The position numbers and the translations under genes were made by a program. 64,000 bases of DNA from Microbacterium sp. AG238 (lineage in GTDB: Bacteria > Actinomycetota > Actinomycetes > Actinomycetales > Microbacteriaceae): NCBI RefSeq assembly GCF_003610405.1, contig NZ_RAQC01000001.1, forward strand, positions 744,001-808,000, given 5' to 3'. Below are positions 34,845 to 43,783 of this stretch, piece by piece. How positions within the stretch are numbered: the stretch's first letter is position 1; every line of letters begins with the position of its first letter. Below the pieces are notes generated by a model that saw nothing but the letters and a program-made list of their open reading frames with translations, was not told where the DNA came from and did not search any database.

Positions 34845-35921
34845 TCAGCGGACGACGGCCGCCTGCGGCGACGAAACGTCGTATCCCGAGGCATCCGGCC
34901 GCGCGTTCATCAGCGCTTCGAGCGCCTGAACCTTCTTGGCCGAGTCGGCGGGCCCACCCCAGACCACCGAGCGGCCGTCGCCGAGCGTCAGGGTGACGTC
35001 GTTGGGCGTCGTCGCGGACAGCACGGTCACCTGCGAACGCAGCGAGTCCGGAAGCGATCGGAACACCTGCCCCGCTGCGGCGAAGGTGCTCGACGACAGA
35101 CCGCCTTCGACCTCGATGAGCGGCTGACCGGCCGGCGGCTCGGGCGTAGTCGAGAGCGCGACCCCGGCCGCGTCGACGAGGGTGTAGCCGGCCTCGCCCT
35201 GCACGGCTCCCACCGGCGTCCGCTCGACGATGCGCACCACGAGCTCGTGCGGCGGCCTGGCCTCGAGGCTGTACGACTCCACCAGCGGGAAGGAGACGAG
35301 CGCCGCCTTCACGGCGCTCTCGTCGACGAGCGGCATCGGCGTGCCCAGCTGCCCTTCGAGGGCGGTCTCCACCGCTCCCGGGTCGAGCTGCGCGGTGCCG
35401 ACGATCGTGATGCGCTCAACGGCGAACAACGGGCTGTACGCGGCTCCGATCGACCCGAGGACGAGGGCGACGAACAACCCCGCGGAGACCAGCCAGATGC
35501 GTCGGCGCCGACGCTGACGCGCGGTGAAACGTCGGACCTCGCGCCGGAGCGCGCGCCGACGCGCCCGCGCCGCTCCCCACAGGTCGCGCGCGGTGAGCGG
35601 CGTGCGACCTGTGTCGTCGTCGTCCGCGACACCCGGTGTCGACGGGGTCTCGGGCTCCGCCCGCGCGGGCGGATCGAACGGGATGATGGGCGCGATCCCG
35701 TAGTCACGGCCGCGTTGATGCCACATCTCCTCGACGGGCTGAGTCTCGGTCGCATCCAGCGACGAGCCCTCCGCAACGTCACCCGCATCCGGACCGTCCT
35801 GCGCCCGACGCGGCGGGTCGACGCGCCGCGTCGCGAGCGGGCGACGAGCGTCCTGGGCGTCTGCGCCGTCGTGCCCGCCGGCGGGCCGTGACGAGGGCGG
35901 CAGCGGGCTCGGGCGGCGCAT
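34845..35921 (-). CDS. ftsQ: Divisome protein FtsQ
   Basis: The 358-residue protein has a long cytoplasmic N-terminus (Pro/Arg/Asp-rich, about 1-140), one membrane helix (IWLVSAGLFVALVLGSIGAAY), then a POTRA domain (FAVERITIVGTAQLDPGAVETAL) and the beta domain. It links cytoplasmic and outer parts of the divisome. It starts 3 nt after murC. The N-terminus is unusually long for FtsQ. Confidence 0.93.
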   Translation of the reverse strand: MRRPSPLPPSSRPAGGHDGADAQDARRPLATRRVDPPRRAQDGPDAGDVAEGSSLDATETQPVEEMWHQRGRDYGIAPIIPFDPPARAEPETPSTPGVADDDDTGRTPLTARDLWGAARARRRALRREVRRFTARQRRRRRIWLVSAGLFVALVLGSIGAAYSPLFAVERITIVGTAQLDPGAVETALEGQLGTPMPLVDESAVKAALVSFPLVESYSLEARPPHELVVRIVERTPVGAVQGEAGYTLVDAAGVALSTTPEPPAGQPLIEVEGGLSSSTFAAAGQVFRSLPDSLRSQVTVLSATTPNDVTLTLGDGRSVVWGGPADSAKKVQALEALMNARPDASGYDVSSPQAAVVR

Positions 35922-35924
35922 CGG

Positions 35925-37325
35925 CTAGTCCTCCGTCCGAGCGAGCGCTTCGAGCACCTGCGGGACGATGAGGTTCACGTTGCCGCACCCCAGCGTGACG
36001 ATGAAGTCGCCCTCGCGTGCGACGCCTGCCGTGTAGTCGGCGGCCTTCTGCCAGTCGGCGACGAAATGGACGCGCTCGGGGTCGGCGAACGCCCCGCTGA
36101 CGAGTTCACCGGTGACGCCGGGAACCGGATCTTCGCGGGCCCCGTAGACGTCGAGGACGACGGTGTGGTCGGCGTGCGTCTCGAGGACGTCCGCGAACTC
36201 GCGGAACATCTCCTGGGTGCGCGAGTACGTGTGCGGCTGGTGGAGCGCGATGATGCGCCCATCGCCGACGACGGTGCGGGCCGCCGAGAGGGCGGCGGCC
36301 ACCTCGGTCGGGTGGTGCGCGTAGTCGTCGTACACGCTGACTCCGCGGGTCACGCCGTGCAGCTCGAACCGCCGGGCCGTGCCCCCGAACCCTTCGACGG
36401 CACGCAGCGCGCGCTCGAGCTCGAACCCGAGGGCGATCAGCACGGCGACGGCGCCAGCGGCGTTCATCGCGTTGTGCGCACCCGGCACCGAGAGTCGGCC
36501 GTGGACCGTGTCGCCCCCGGCAGTGAGCGAGAACGACACCGGCCCGTGCGTCACGATGTCGGAGACCCGAACGTCGGCCTCGGCCGCCTCACCGAACGTG
36601 ATCACTCGGCGGTGCGTCAGAGCGGCCGCGACACGCGCCGCGCCCGGGTCGTCAGCCGAGATGACGACGGCCTCTCGCGCGCCGTCGCCGAATCGCACGA
36701 AACCGTCGTAGAACGCCTCGCGGGTCTCCCAGTGGTCCAGGTGGTCGGGGTCGACGTTGGTGATCAGGGCGATCGAGGTGTCGTAGAGGAGGAAGGTGCC
36801 GTCGGACTCGTCGGCCTCGATGACGAAGACGTCGTCGTCTCCCGTCGCACTCGAGACCCCCAGGTCGGCGATCACGCCGCCGTTCACGAACGTCGGACGG
36901 GTTCCGAGGCCACGCAGCGCGGTCACGATCATGCCCGTGGACGTGGTCTTGCCGTGCGCCCCGGCCACCGAGACCAGCCGCCGTCCTCCGATGAGCCAGT
37001 GCAGGGCCTGCGACCGGTGGATGACGTGCAGGCCACGCTCTTTGGCGAGGAGGAACTCCGGGTTCTCGGGCCAGATCGCGCCCGTGTGGACGACCGTGTC
37101 GGCGTCGTCGGGGAGGTGGGCCGCGGCGTGTCCGACGTGGACGTCCGCCCCGCGCGCCGCGAGCGCGCGCATCGCGGGGCTGTCGGCGCGGTCTGAACCG
37201 GAGACGCGGATGCCGCGGTCGAGGAACATCCCGGCGAGGCCGGACATGCCCGATCCACCGATGCCGATGAAGTGCGCGGCGGTGATGTCGGCGGGGATCG
37301 GGAGGCTCAAGTCGGGTCTGATCAT
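35925..37325 (-). CDS. murC: UDP-N-acetylmuramate-L-alanine ligase
   Basis: The 466-residue Mur ligase adds L-Ala to UDP-MurNAc. It has the N-terminal Rossmann motif [16 protein letters not shown], the ATP loop [25 protein letters not shown], the central domain [14 protein letters not shown] and [16 protein letters not shown]. It lies 49 nt after murG and 3 nt before ftsQ. A TAGACT element 9 nt before the ATG may be an internal promoter. Confidence 0.96.
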   Translation of the reverse strand: MIRPDLSLPIPADITAAHFIGIGGSGMSGLAGMFLDRGIRVSGSDRADSPAMRALAARGADVHVGHAAAHLPDDADTVVHTGAIWPENPEFLLAKERGLHVIHRSQALHWLIGGRRLVSVAGAHGKTTSTGMIVTALRGLGTRPTFVNGGVIADLGVSSATGDDDVFVIEADESDGTFLLYDTSIALITNVDPDHLDHWETREAFYDGFVRFGDGAREAVVISADDPGAARVAAALTHRRVITFGEAAEADVRVSDIVTHGPVSFSLTAGGDTVHGRLSVPGAHNAMNAAGAVAVLIALGFELERALRAVEGFGGTARRFELHGVTRGVSVYDDYAHHPTEVAAALSAARTVVGDGRIIALHQPHTYSRTQEMFREFADVLETHADHTVVLDVYGAREDPVPGVTGELVSGAFADPERVHFVADWQKAADYTAGVAREGDFIVTLGCGNVNLIVPQVLEALARTED

Positions 37326-37374
37326 GACCCGTCAAGTCTAGGTCGCCCGGCTGACAGGGCCGCCCGCCACGCCC

Positions 37375-38448
37375 TCAGCGCTGCTGCGCGGCGTCGAGCA
37401 GAGCGACGACGTTGGCGGCGCCCTCGCGCGTGCCGACCGTGCCGGCGGCGCGCCGCATCCGGTCGAGCTCACCCTCGTCCGCGAGCAGCGGGACGATCTC
37501 GGCGCGCACCCGCTCGGGAGTGAAGTCGGCGTCGGGGATGATGCGCGCAGCGCCGGCTCGGACCGCACCCGCCGCATTCAGCGCCTGCTCGCCGTTGCCC
37601 ACGGCGTAGGGCACGTAGATGGCCGGGATGCCGAGCGCGGTGACCTCGCTCACCGTCGCGGCTCCCGAGCGCGAGATCACGACATCGGCGAGAGCGAACG
37701 CCAGGTCCATGCGATCGAGATACGGCACGACGCGGTAGTCCGGCGACGAACCGTCGGGCACCTCGTTGCGTTCGCCTGCAGCATGCAGCACCTGCCAGCC
37801 GGCGGCGACGATGTCGCGCCATGAGCCGGCCAGCGCCTCATTGAGCCGGCGTGCGCCGAGGGAGCCGCCGAACACCAGGACGACGGGGCGCGCAGGATCG
37901 AGACCGAACGCGGCTGCGGCCTCGGTGCGACGCGCTGCCCGGTCGAGGTCGACGATCTCACGGCGGAGCGGCATCCCGACCACCTGAGCGCCGCGCAGGG
38001 GCGTCCCCTCGAAGACCGTGCCGGTTGCAGCGGCCTTGCGCGCGCCGAGCACGTTGGCGAGCCCGGGCCGCGCATTGGCCTCATGGACGACGTAAGGCAC
38101 ACTCTCACGGCGCGCCGCGATGTAGGCGGGGGCGGCCGCGTAACCGCCGAATCCCGCGACGACGTCGACTCCCCGCTCACGGATGTAGGTGCGCACGTGC
38201 GCAACGGCTCGCAGCCAGCGTGCCGGGAACCGCACCGCCGCACCGTTGGGTCGCCGCGGGAACGGCACCTTGTCGACGATCAGCAGTTCGTATCCGCGCT
38301 GCGGCACCAGACGGGATTCGAGCCCCTCTCGCGTACCGAGCACCAGCACGGTGTCGTCGGAACGTCGGTCGCGCAGTTCGTCGGCCACGGCGAGCAGCGG
38401 ATTGACATGCCCCGCCGTGCCGCCGCCCGCCAGAAGGTAGGTGGTCAC
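37375..38448 (-). CDS. murG: Undecaprenyl-PP-MurNAc-pentapeptide GlcNAc transferase
   Basis: The 357-residue GT28 enzyme makes lipid II from lipid I. Seen are YLLAGGGTAGHVNPLLAVADEL, GFGGYAAAPAYIAAR, HEANARPGLANVLGAR, VFGGSLGARRLNEAL and SRSGAATVSEVTALGIPAIYVPY. GTG at 38448 gives the canonical N-terminus; the gene begins 10 nt after ftsW. Confidence 0.95.
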   Translation of the reverse strand: MTTYLLAGGGTAGHVNPLLAVADELRDRRSDDTVLVLGTREGLESRLVPQRGYELLIVDKVPFPRRPNGAAVRFPARWLRAVAHVRTYIRERGVDVVAGFGGYAAAPAYIAARRESVPYVVHEANARPGLANVLGARKAAATGTVFEGTPLRGAQVVGMPLRREIVDLDRAARRTEAAAAFGLDPARPVVLVFGGSLGARRLNEALAGSWRDIVAAGWQVLHAAGERNEVPDGSSPDYRVVPYLDRMDLAFALADVVISRSGAATVSEVTALGIPAIYVPYAVGNGEQALNAAGAVRAGAARIIPDADFTPERVRAEIVPLLADEGELDRMRRAAGTVGTREGAANVVALLDAAQQR

Positions 38449-38458
38449 CGGATCGAGC

Positions 38459-39742
38459 CTACCGGCGGGCGGACCCGGCCCGAGCGGCCGCGGGCCGGAC
38501 GGGGTGAGCACCCGAGGCCACGTCGAGCGCCGGGGTGCGCACCGGCAGCGTCCGCGCGAACGAGAGCAGCACCCCGGTGGCCAGAAGACCCGAGACGAGG
38601 GATGTGCCGCCCTGTGACATGAACGGCAGGGGCACCCCGAGGACGGGGAAGATGCGAAGGACGACGCCGATGTTCACGAGCGCCTGGCCGACCACCCAGA
38701 TGGTGATGCCGCCGGCGACGATCCGCACGAACGGGTCGTGCGTCTTGCGGACGATGTGGAAGGCGCCCACCGCGTAGAGCGCGAACAGCGCGAGGACGAC
38801 GGCGCAGCCGATGAGGCCGAGCTCCTCCCCCACGATCGCGAAGATGTAGTCGTTCGCGGCGGCGGGCAGCCATTGGTACTTCTCCCGCGAATTGCCGAGA
38901 CCGAGACCGAAGACGCCGCCGCTCGCGAGCGCCCAGATGCCGTGGAGCGGTTGGTAGCACGAGCCCGCATCGGCGAAGTAGCAGTCCGTCGAATCGACAT
39001 TGAGGAAGCTCATGATCCGCGCCATGCGGTTGGGGCTCGTGACCGCGAAGACCGCGGCCGCACCGACCACGAGGAGGAGCGGGATCACGAACAGCCGCAG
39101 TTTGACGCCGGAGAAGAACAGGCACCCGAGCAGGATCGCCATGAGGATCATCGCGGTGCCCAGGTCGTGCCCGCCCATGACGGTGCCGATCACCAGCGCT
39201 CCGACCGGGACGACCGGGATGAACACGTGCTGCCACTTCGACAGGAGAGTCTGCTTGCGATAGAGCACGAACCCCAGCCATACCGCGAGGGCGAGCTTCA
39301 AGAACTCCGACGGTTGAGCCTGCAAGCCGAAGACGGAGATCCAGTTGGTGTTTCCGTCGTTGTGAACACCCAGTCCGGGCACGAAGACCAGCAGCTGTAG
39401 CAGAATGCCGACGATGAGCGCCGGCCACGCGATGCGCTTCCAGAAGCGCAGCGGCATCCGGCTCGCGATGAACATCAGCGGGATGCCGAGCAGAGCGAAC
39501 ACGGCCTGCTTCAGCACCGTTTCGAACGGGCTCGCGTCCGCCGTGGCCATCGTCGCCGAGAGCACCATCACGAGACCGAACCCGGTCAGGATGAGGGCGG
39601 TCGAGGCCAGCAGCAGGAACTCGCTCGGCACCGGGGCGAACGCGCGTCCCAGCGACACGCGCGCGGCGAAGCCGCTTCGCGTCGGGCCGTCGTCAGCGAG
39701 TTTCGTCGGGGGCGGCGTCGGGCGGCTCGGCGTCGTGGTCAC
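38459..39742 (-). CDS. ftsW: Peptidoglycan polymerase FtsW
   Basis: The 427-residue SEDS protein has about ten helices and polymerises lipid II at the septum together with FtsI. Typical segments are GTNWISVFG-like DGNTNWISVFGLQAQPSEFLKLAL, GHDLGTAMILMAILLGCLFFSG and LPFMSQGGTSLVSGLLATGVLLSF. GTG at 39742 lies inside the murD 3' end (50-nt overlap) with GGGGAG as Shine-Dalgarno. Confidence 0.94.
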   Translation of the reverse strand: MTTTPSRPTPPPTKLADDGPTRSGFAARVSLGRAFAPVPSEFLLLASTALILTGFGLVMVLSATMATADASPFETVLKQAVFALLGIPLMFIASRMPLRFWKRIAWPALIVGILLQLLVFVPGLGVHNDGNTNWISVFGLQAQPSEFLKLALAVWLGFVLYRKQTLLSKWQHVFIPVVPVGALVIGTVMGGHDLGTAMILMAILLGCLFFSGVKLRLFVIPLLLVVGAAAVFAVTSPNRMARIMSFLNVDSTDCYFADAGSCYQPLHGIWALASGGVFGLGLGNSREKYQWLPAAANDYIFAIVGEELGLIGCAVVLALFALYAVGAFHIVRKTHDPFVRIVAGGITIWVVGQALVNIGVVLRIFPVLGVPLPFMSQGGTSLVSGLLATGVLLSFARTLPVRTPALDVASGAHPVRPAAARAGSARR

Positions 39743-41240
39743 CGTCTCCCCTTCCGATCCGTTCGCGCACGGCCTCCGCGAAGCGGCGACCGCGGTCTGC
39801 GTAGGAGGCGAACTGATCGAACGAGGCTGCTGCAGGGGCGAGGAGGACCACGTCCCCGACACCAGCGACCTCGGCCGCCAGTTCGACGACCCGTGCCATG
39901 ACATCCTCAGTCTGAGTCGCCTCGACCTCGATCACCGGAACCGCGGGGGCGTGTCGCGCGAACGCCGCGAGGACGGCCGTGCGATCCTCGCCGATGACGA
40001 TGGCGGCCTTCGTGGCCGCGCCGCGTCCGGCGACGAGCGCGGAGATGTCGACTCCCTTGAGGAGCCCGCCCACGACCCAGATCGCACCCGGGAAGGCGGC
40101 GAGCGACGACGCCGCCGCGTGCGGGTTCGTGGCCTTCGAGTCATCGACCCAGGTCACGCCCGCCACCCGTGCCACCACTTCGATGCGGTGGGGGTCGAGT
40201 CGGAATGCCAGCACCGCCGCGCGGATGGCGGCGGGCTCGACGTGGAGGGATCGCGCGAGAGCCGCCGCCGCGAGAATGTTCGCGACGATATGAGGAGCCG
40301 CCAGGTCACGCGCGGCGAGCTCCGCGACCGTCGTCAGTTCGAGGGCGGAGGCGCGCCGGTCGTCATGGAAGGCGCGATCGACGAGGATGCCGTCCACGAG
40401 CCCCAGATCACTGGGACCGGGCACGCCGAGGTCGAACCCGATGGCACGACAGCCCTCGACGACCTCCGCCTCCTCGACCATCTCGCGCGTGGCGACATCC
40501 GCCTTGTTGTAGACGCAGGCGACACGCGTGTTCTCGTACACCACGGCCTTCGCGTCTCGATAGGCCTGGAACGACCCGTGCCATTCGAGGTGGTCGTCGG
40601 CGAGATTCAGGCAGACGCTCGCGTGCGGCGAGAGCCGATCGGGGCCGTCTGCCAGGCCGAGATACCAGAGCTGATGGCTCGACACCTCGACGACCAGCAC
40701 ATCGAAACCGCTCGGGTCACGGACGGCGTCGAGGACCGGGACGCCGATGTTGCCGCACGGCGCCGCTCGCAGGCCACCGGCGGCCAGCATCGCCGCGGTG
40801 AGCTGTGTCGTGGTGGTCTTGCCGTTCGTTCCCGTGATGAGCAGCCAGTCGGCCGGGCTCCCGTCGGGACGGACGACCTTGTCGCGCACCCGCCAGGCGA
40901 GTTCGATGTCGCCCCAGAGCGCGATGCCGCTCTCGCGTGCCCACCGGATCACCGGGTGGTGAGGCGGGAAGCCCGGCGAAGCGATCACGACGTCGGGCGC
41001 GTGCGCCACGACGGCATCGGGAACGCTCTGCAGCGAGCCGTCGTGGAGCGAGACGCCGATGACCGGCAGAAGCCGCGCGTACTCCGCATCCGCTCCTTCG
41101 GTCGCCACCAGGACATCCGCGCCGAGCTCGGCGAGGGTGTCGGCTACCGAGAAGCCGGTGACCGAGAGTCCGAGGACCACGACGCGGAGGCCGCGCCAGT
41201 CGGCGTGCCAGCTCGTCAGCCCGTCCAGACGCGCGGTCAT
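39693..41240 (-). CDS. murD: UDP-MurNAc-L-alanine:D-glutamate ligase
   Basis: The 515-residue Mur ligase adds D-Glu. Motifs in order are VVVLGLSVTGFSVADTL, LLITGTNGKTTTTQLTAAML, LNLADDHLEWHGSFQAYRDAK, AGVTWVDDSKATNPHAA and a C-terminal VLLAPAAASFDQFASYADRGRRF. It is somewhat long because of its tail, which overlaps ftsW by 50 nt. Its ATG overlaps the mraY stop (ATGA). Confidence 0.95.
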   Translation of the reverse strand: MTARLDGLTSWHADWRGLRVVVLGLSVTGFSVADTLAELGADVLVATEGADAEYARLLPVIGVSLHDGSLQSVPDAVVAHAPDVVIASPGFPPHHPVIRWARESGIALWGDIELAWRVRDKVVRPDGSPADWLLITGTNGKTTTTQLTAAMLAAGGLRAAPCGNIGVPVLDAVRDPSGFDVLVVEVSSHQLWYLGLADGPDRLSPHASVCLNLADDHLEWHGSFQAYRDAKAVVYENTRVACVYNKADVATREMVEEAEVVEGCRAIGFDLGVPGPSDLGLVDGILVDRAFHDDRRASALELTTVAELAARDLAAPHIVANILAAAALARSLHVEPAAIRAAVLAFRLDPHRIEVVARVAGVTWVDDSKATNPHAAASSLAAFPGAIWVVGGLLKGVDISALVAGRGAATKAAIVIGEDRTAVLAAFARHAPAVPVIEVEATQTEDVMARVVELAAEVAGVGDVVLLAPAAASFDQFASYADRGRRFAEAVRERIGRGDGDHDAEPPDAAPDETR

Positions 41241-42346
41241 ACCGCTGCCAGCCAGGCCACGTAGAACAGTCCGACACCGCCGACGGCGAGCATTCCCGCG
41301 ATGATCCACATGCGCACGACGATCGTCACCTCGGGCCAGCCGCGCATCTCGAGATGGTGGTGGAACGGGCTCATGAGGAACAGCCGCTTTCCGCCCGTCG
41401 CCTTGAAGTAGTACCGCTGGAGAATGACCGACCCGGGGGCGATGATGAACACGCCCGCGATGATGACCGCCAGCAGCTCGGTGCGCGAGAGCACGGCCAT
41501 GGCGACGATGACGCCGCCGATGGCCATCGATCCGACGTCGCCCATGAAGATCTTCGCCTTCGGAGCGTTCCACCACAGGAACCCCACGAGCGCGCCGACG
41601 AACGACGCGGAGATGATCGTGAGATCCATCGGGTCGTTGGTCGTGTAGCACGCCGACTCGTAGGCCGGAACGAGCGCGCCGCTCGCGCAGCGCTGCTGGA
41701 ACTGCCAGAACGTCACGAGGCTGTAGGCGGACACCGTGAAGATGCCCGCGCCGGTGGCCAGACCGTCGAGACCGTCGGTGAGGTTCGTGGCGTTCGACCA
41801 TGCGACCGCCTGGAACGAGATCCACGCGAGGTACAGAAGCCACCCGGCGACACCGCCCAGGGCCATGAACGACAGCCAGTCGATGTCGCGGAACAGGGAG
41901 ATGAACGGGCGCCCCACCGGCTGGCCGCCGTGGTTGGGAACGAGGAGGGCCAGCACGCCGAACGAGACGGCGACGATCACCTGCCCCGCGACCTTCCGCC
42001 ACCCCGACAGACCGAGGCTCCGCTGCGAGCGGACCTTCATGTAGTCGTCGATGAATCCGACGACACCGAGCCCGACCATCATCCAGATCACGAGCAGACC
42101 CGACATCGACGGCGGCGCGCCACCGGTCAGCGTGCCGACGAGGTAGCCGACGATCGTCCCGATGATGAAGATGATGCCGCCCATCGTGGGCGTTCCGCGC
42201 TTGGCGTGATGGCTCGGGTTGGTCGCGTCGTCGGGCGTGCGGATGACCTGCCCCCAGCCCAGCTTCTCGAAGAGCCGGATGAACAGGGGGGTCAGGAAGA
42301 GTGTGAACGCGAGGGAGATCGTCGCGGCCGTCAGCAGGGATCTCAC
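41237..42346 (-). CDS. mraY: Phospho-MurNAc-pentapeptide translocase
   Basis: The 369-residue membrane enzyme makes lipid I on undecaprenyl phosphate. Ten helices are visible, with the cytoplasmic motifs HHAKRGTPTMGGIIF, GFIDDYMKV, NATNLTDGLDGLA, FMGDVGSMAIGG and SPFHHHLEMRGWPE. GTG at 42346 overlaps the murF stop by 4 nt (GTGA). Confidence 0.96.
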   Translation of the reverse strand: MRSLLTAATISLAFTLFLTPLFIRLFEKLGWGQVIRTPDDATNPSHHAKRGTPTMGGIIFIIGTIVGYLVGTLTGGAPPSMSGLLVIWMMVGLGVVGFIDDYMKVRSQRSLGLSGWRKVAGQVIVAVSFGVLALLVPNHGGQPVGRPFISLFRDIDWLSFMALGGVAGWLLYLAWISFQAVAWSNATNLTDGLDGLATGAGIFTVSAYSLVTFWQFQQRCASGALVPAYESACYTTNDPMDLTIISASFVGALVGFLWWNAPKAKIFMGDVGSMAIGGVIVAMAVLSRTELLAVIIAGVFIIAPGSVILQRYYFKATGGKRLFLMSPFHHHLEMRGWPEVTIVVRMWIIAGMLAVGGVGLFYVAWLAAV

Positions 42347-43755
42347 GAGAAGAATTCTCCCAGACGATCGCCGAGGTGCCGCAGTCCGGCGGAGTTGGAC
42401 GACTTCACCAGCACGCGGTCGCCGGCGCGCAGCTCCTCGATCAGATAGTCGTACGCGGCGTCGGCATCGGCGAAGAACACCGCCTCGCCGTCCCACGACC
42501 CCTCGCCGATGGCGGCGAGGTAGAGCCGCCGGGCATCGGCGCCGATGACGACGATGCGCTCGATCCGCAGGCGAACCGCCTGGAGGCCGACGCGATCGTG
42601 CTCGTCACCGGCGAACTCGCCGAGCTCGCTCATCGCGCCGAGCACGGCGACCTTCCGTTCGCCGGGCTGCGTGATCTGCGCGAGGGTGCGCAGAGCCGCG
42701 GCCATCGAGTCGGGGCTCGCGTTGTAGGCGTCGTTGATGATGCGCACCGACTCGGACCCGAGCGGCTGCATCCGCCAGCGCTCGGCCAGCTCGACCGTCT
42801 CGAGCCGCGCGACGGCGTCTTCGAGGGCCACCCCCAGTTCGAGGGCGGCGGTGATCGCGGCCAGCGCGTTCATGACGTGGTGCTCACCGAGCACGCGCAG
42901 CCGCAGCGGCATCCGCTGCTCGCCGACCACGATCACGCAGGACGTCCCCGAGGCATCGACCTCGACGTCGTCGGCGCGCACCTCTGCCGCCGGACCGCGT
43001 CCGAACCAGCGGACACGAACGCCTCGGGCCTCGGCGACGGCCGCCATCGTCGCGACACGCGCATCGTCGGCGCTGAGGACTGCCACACCACCGGGGCGGA
43101 CGGCCTCGACGAGCTCGGTCTTGGCCTTGAGGGTCGCCTCCACGCCGCCGAAACCGCCGGCATGCGCCATCCCGACCATGAGGACCACGCCGACGTCCGG
43201 GGTCACCAGACCCGCGAGACGCGCGATCTGTCCCGAGCCGTCGGCTCCGAACTCGCTGACGAGGTACCGGGTGTCATCCGCGACCCGGAGCATGGTCAGC
43301 GGCGCGCCTACCGAGTTGTTGAACGAGGCGCGGGGCGCGACCGTCGGGCCCTCCCCCTCGAGGATGCGGGCGAGGAGGTTCTTCGTCGTGGTCTTGCCGT
43401 TCGATCCCGTGATGCCCACCACGCGGAGGTCGCCTGCGGCGCGCACCCGGCCCACGACCTCGCGCGCGAGGTCGGCCAGCGCGGTGACCGCGTCGGCGAC
43501 GACGATCTGCGTGATCTCGGCGTCGACGAGGTGCTCGACGATCGCGAGCGATGCACCGGCCTCAGCCGCGGCCGGCACGAAGAGGTGTCCGTCGGTCGCG
43601 TCGCCCGGCTTGGCCACGAACACGTCGCCGGGGCCGATGTTGCGCGAGTCCGTGTCGACCGTCCCGCCGACGCGGGTGTCGGGACCGTCGCCACCGGCGA
43701 GGTGGAGGGTGCCCGAAAGCACGCGAGCGATGTCGGACAACGGAAGGGAGATCAT
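42343..43755 (-). CDS. murF: UDP-MurNAc-tripeptide:D-Ala-D-Ala ligase
   Basis: The 470-residue Mur ligase adds D-Ala-D-Ala to the tripeptide. It has VVGITGSNGKTTTKNLLARIL, the NNSVGAPLTMLR region, LGEHHVMNALAAITAAL, and INDAYNASPDSMAAAL which marks MurF among Mur ligases. ATG at 43755 follows GAGGA. It comes directly after ftsI with no murE between. Confidence 0.95.
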   Translation of the reverse strand: MISLPLSDIARVLSGTLHLAGGDGPDTRVGGTVDTDSRNIGPGDVFVAKPGDATDGHLFVPAAAEAGASLAIVEHLVDAEITQIVVADAVTALADLAREVVGRVRAAGDLRVVGITGSNGKTTTKNLLARILEGEGPTVAPRASFNNSVGAPLTMLRVADDTRYLVSEFGADGSGQIARLAGLVTPDVGVVLMVGMAHAGGFGGVEATLKAKTELVEAVRPGGVAVLSADDARVATMAAVAEARGVRVRWFGRGPAAEVRADDVEVDASGTSCVIVVGEQRMPLRLRVLGEHHVMNALAAITAALELGVALEDAVARLETVELAERWRMQPLGSESVRIINDAYNASPDSMAAALRTLAQITQPGERKVAVLGAMSELGEFAGDEHDRVGLQAVRLRIERIVVIGADARRLYLAAIGEGSWDGEAVFFADADAAYDYLIEELRAGDRVLVKSSNSAGLRHLGDRLGEFFS

Positions 43756-43783
43756 GTTCAATCCTCTGACGCGCTCATGCGCG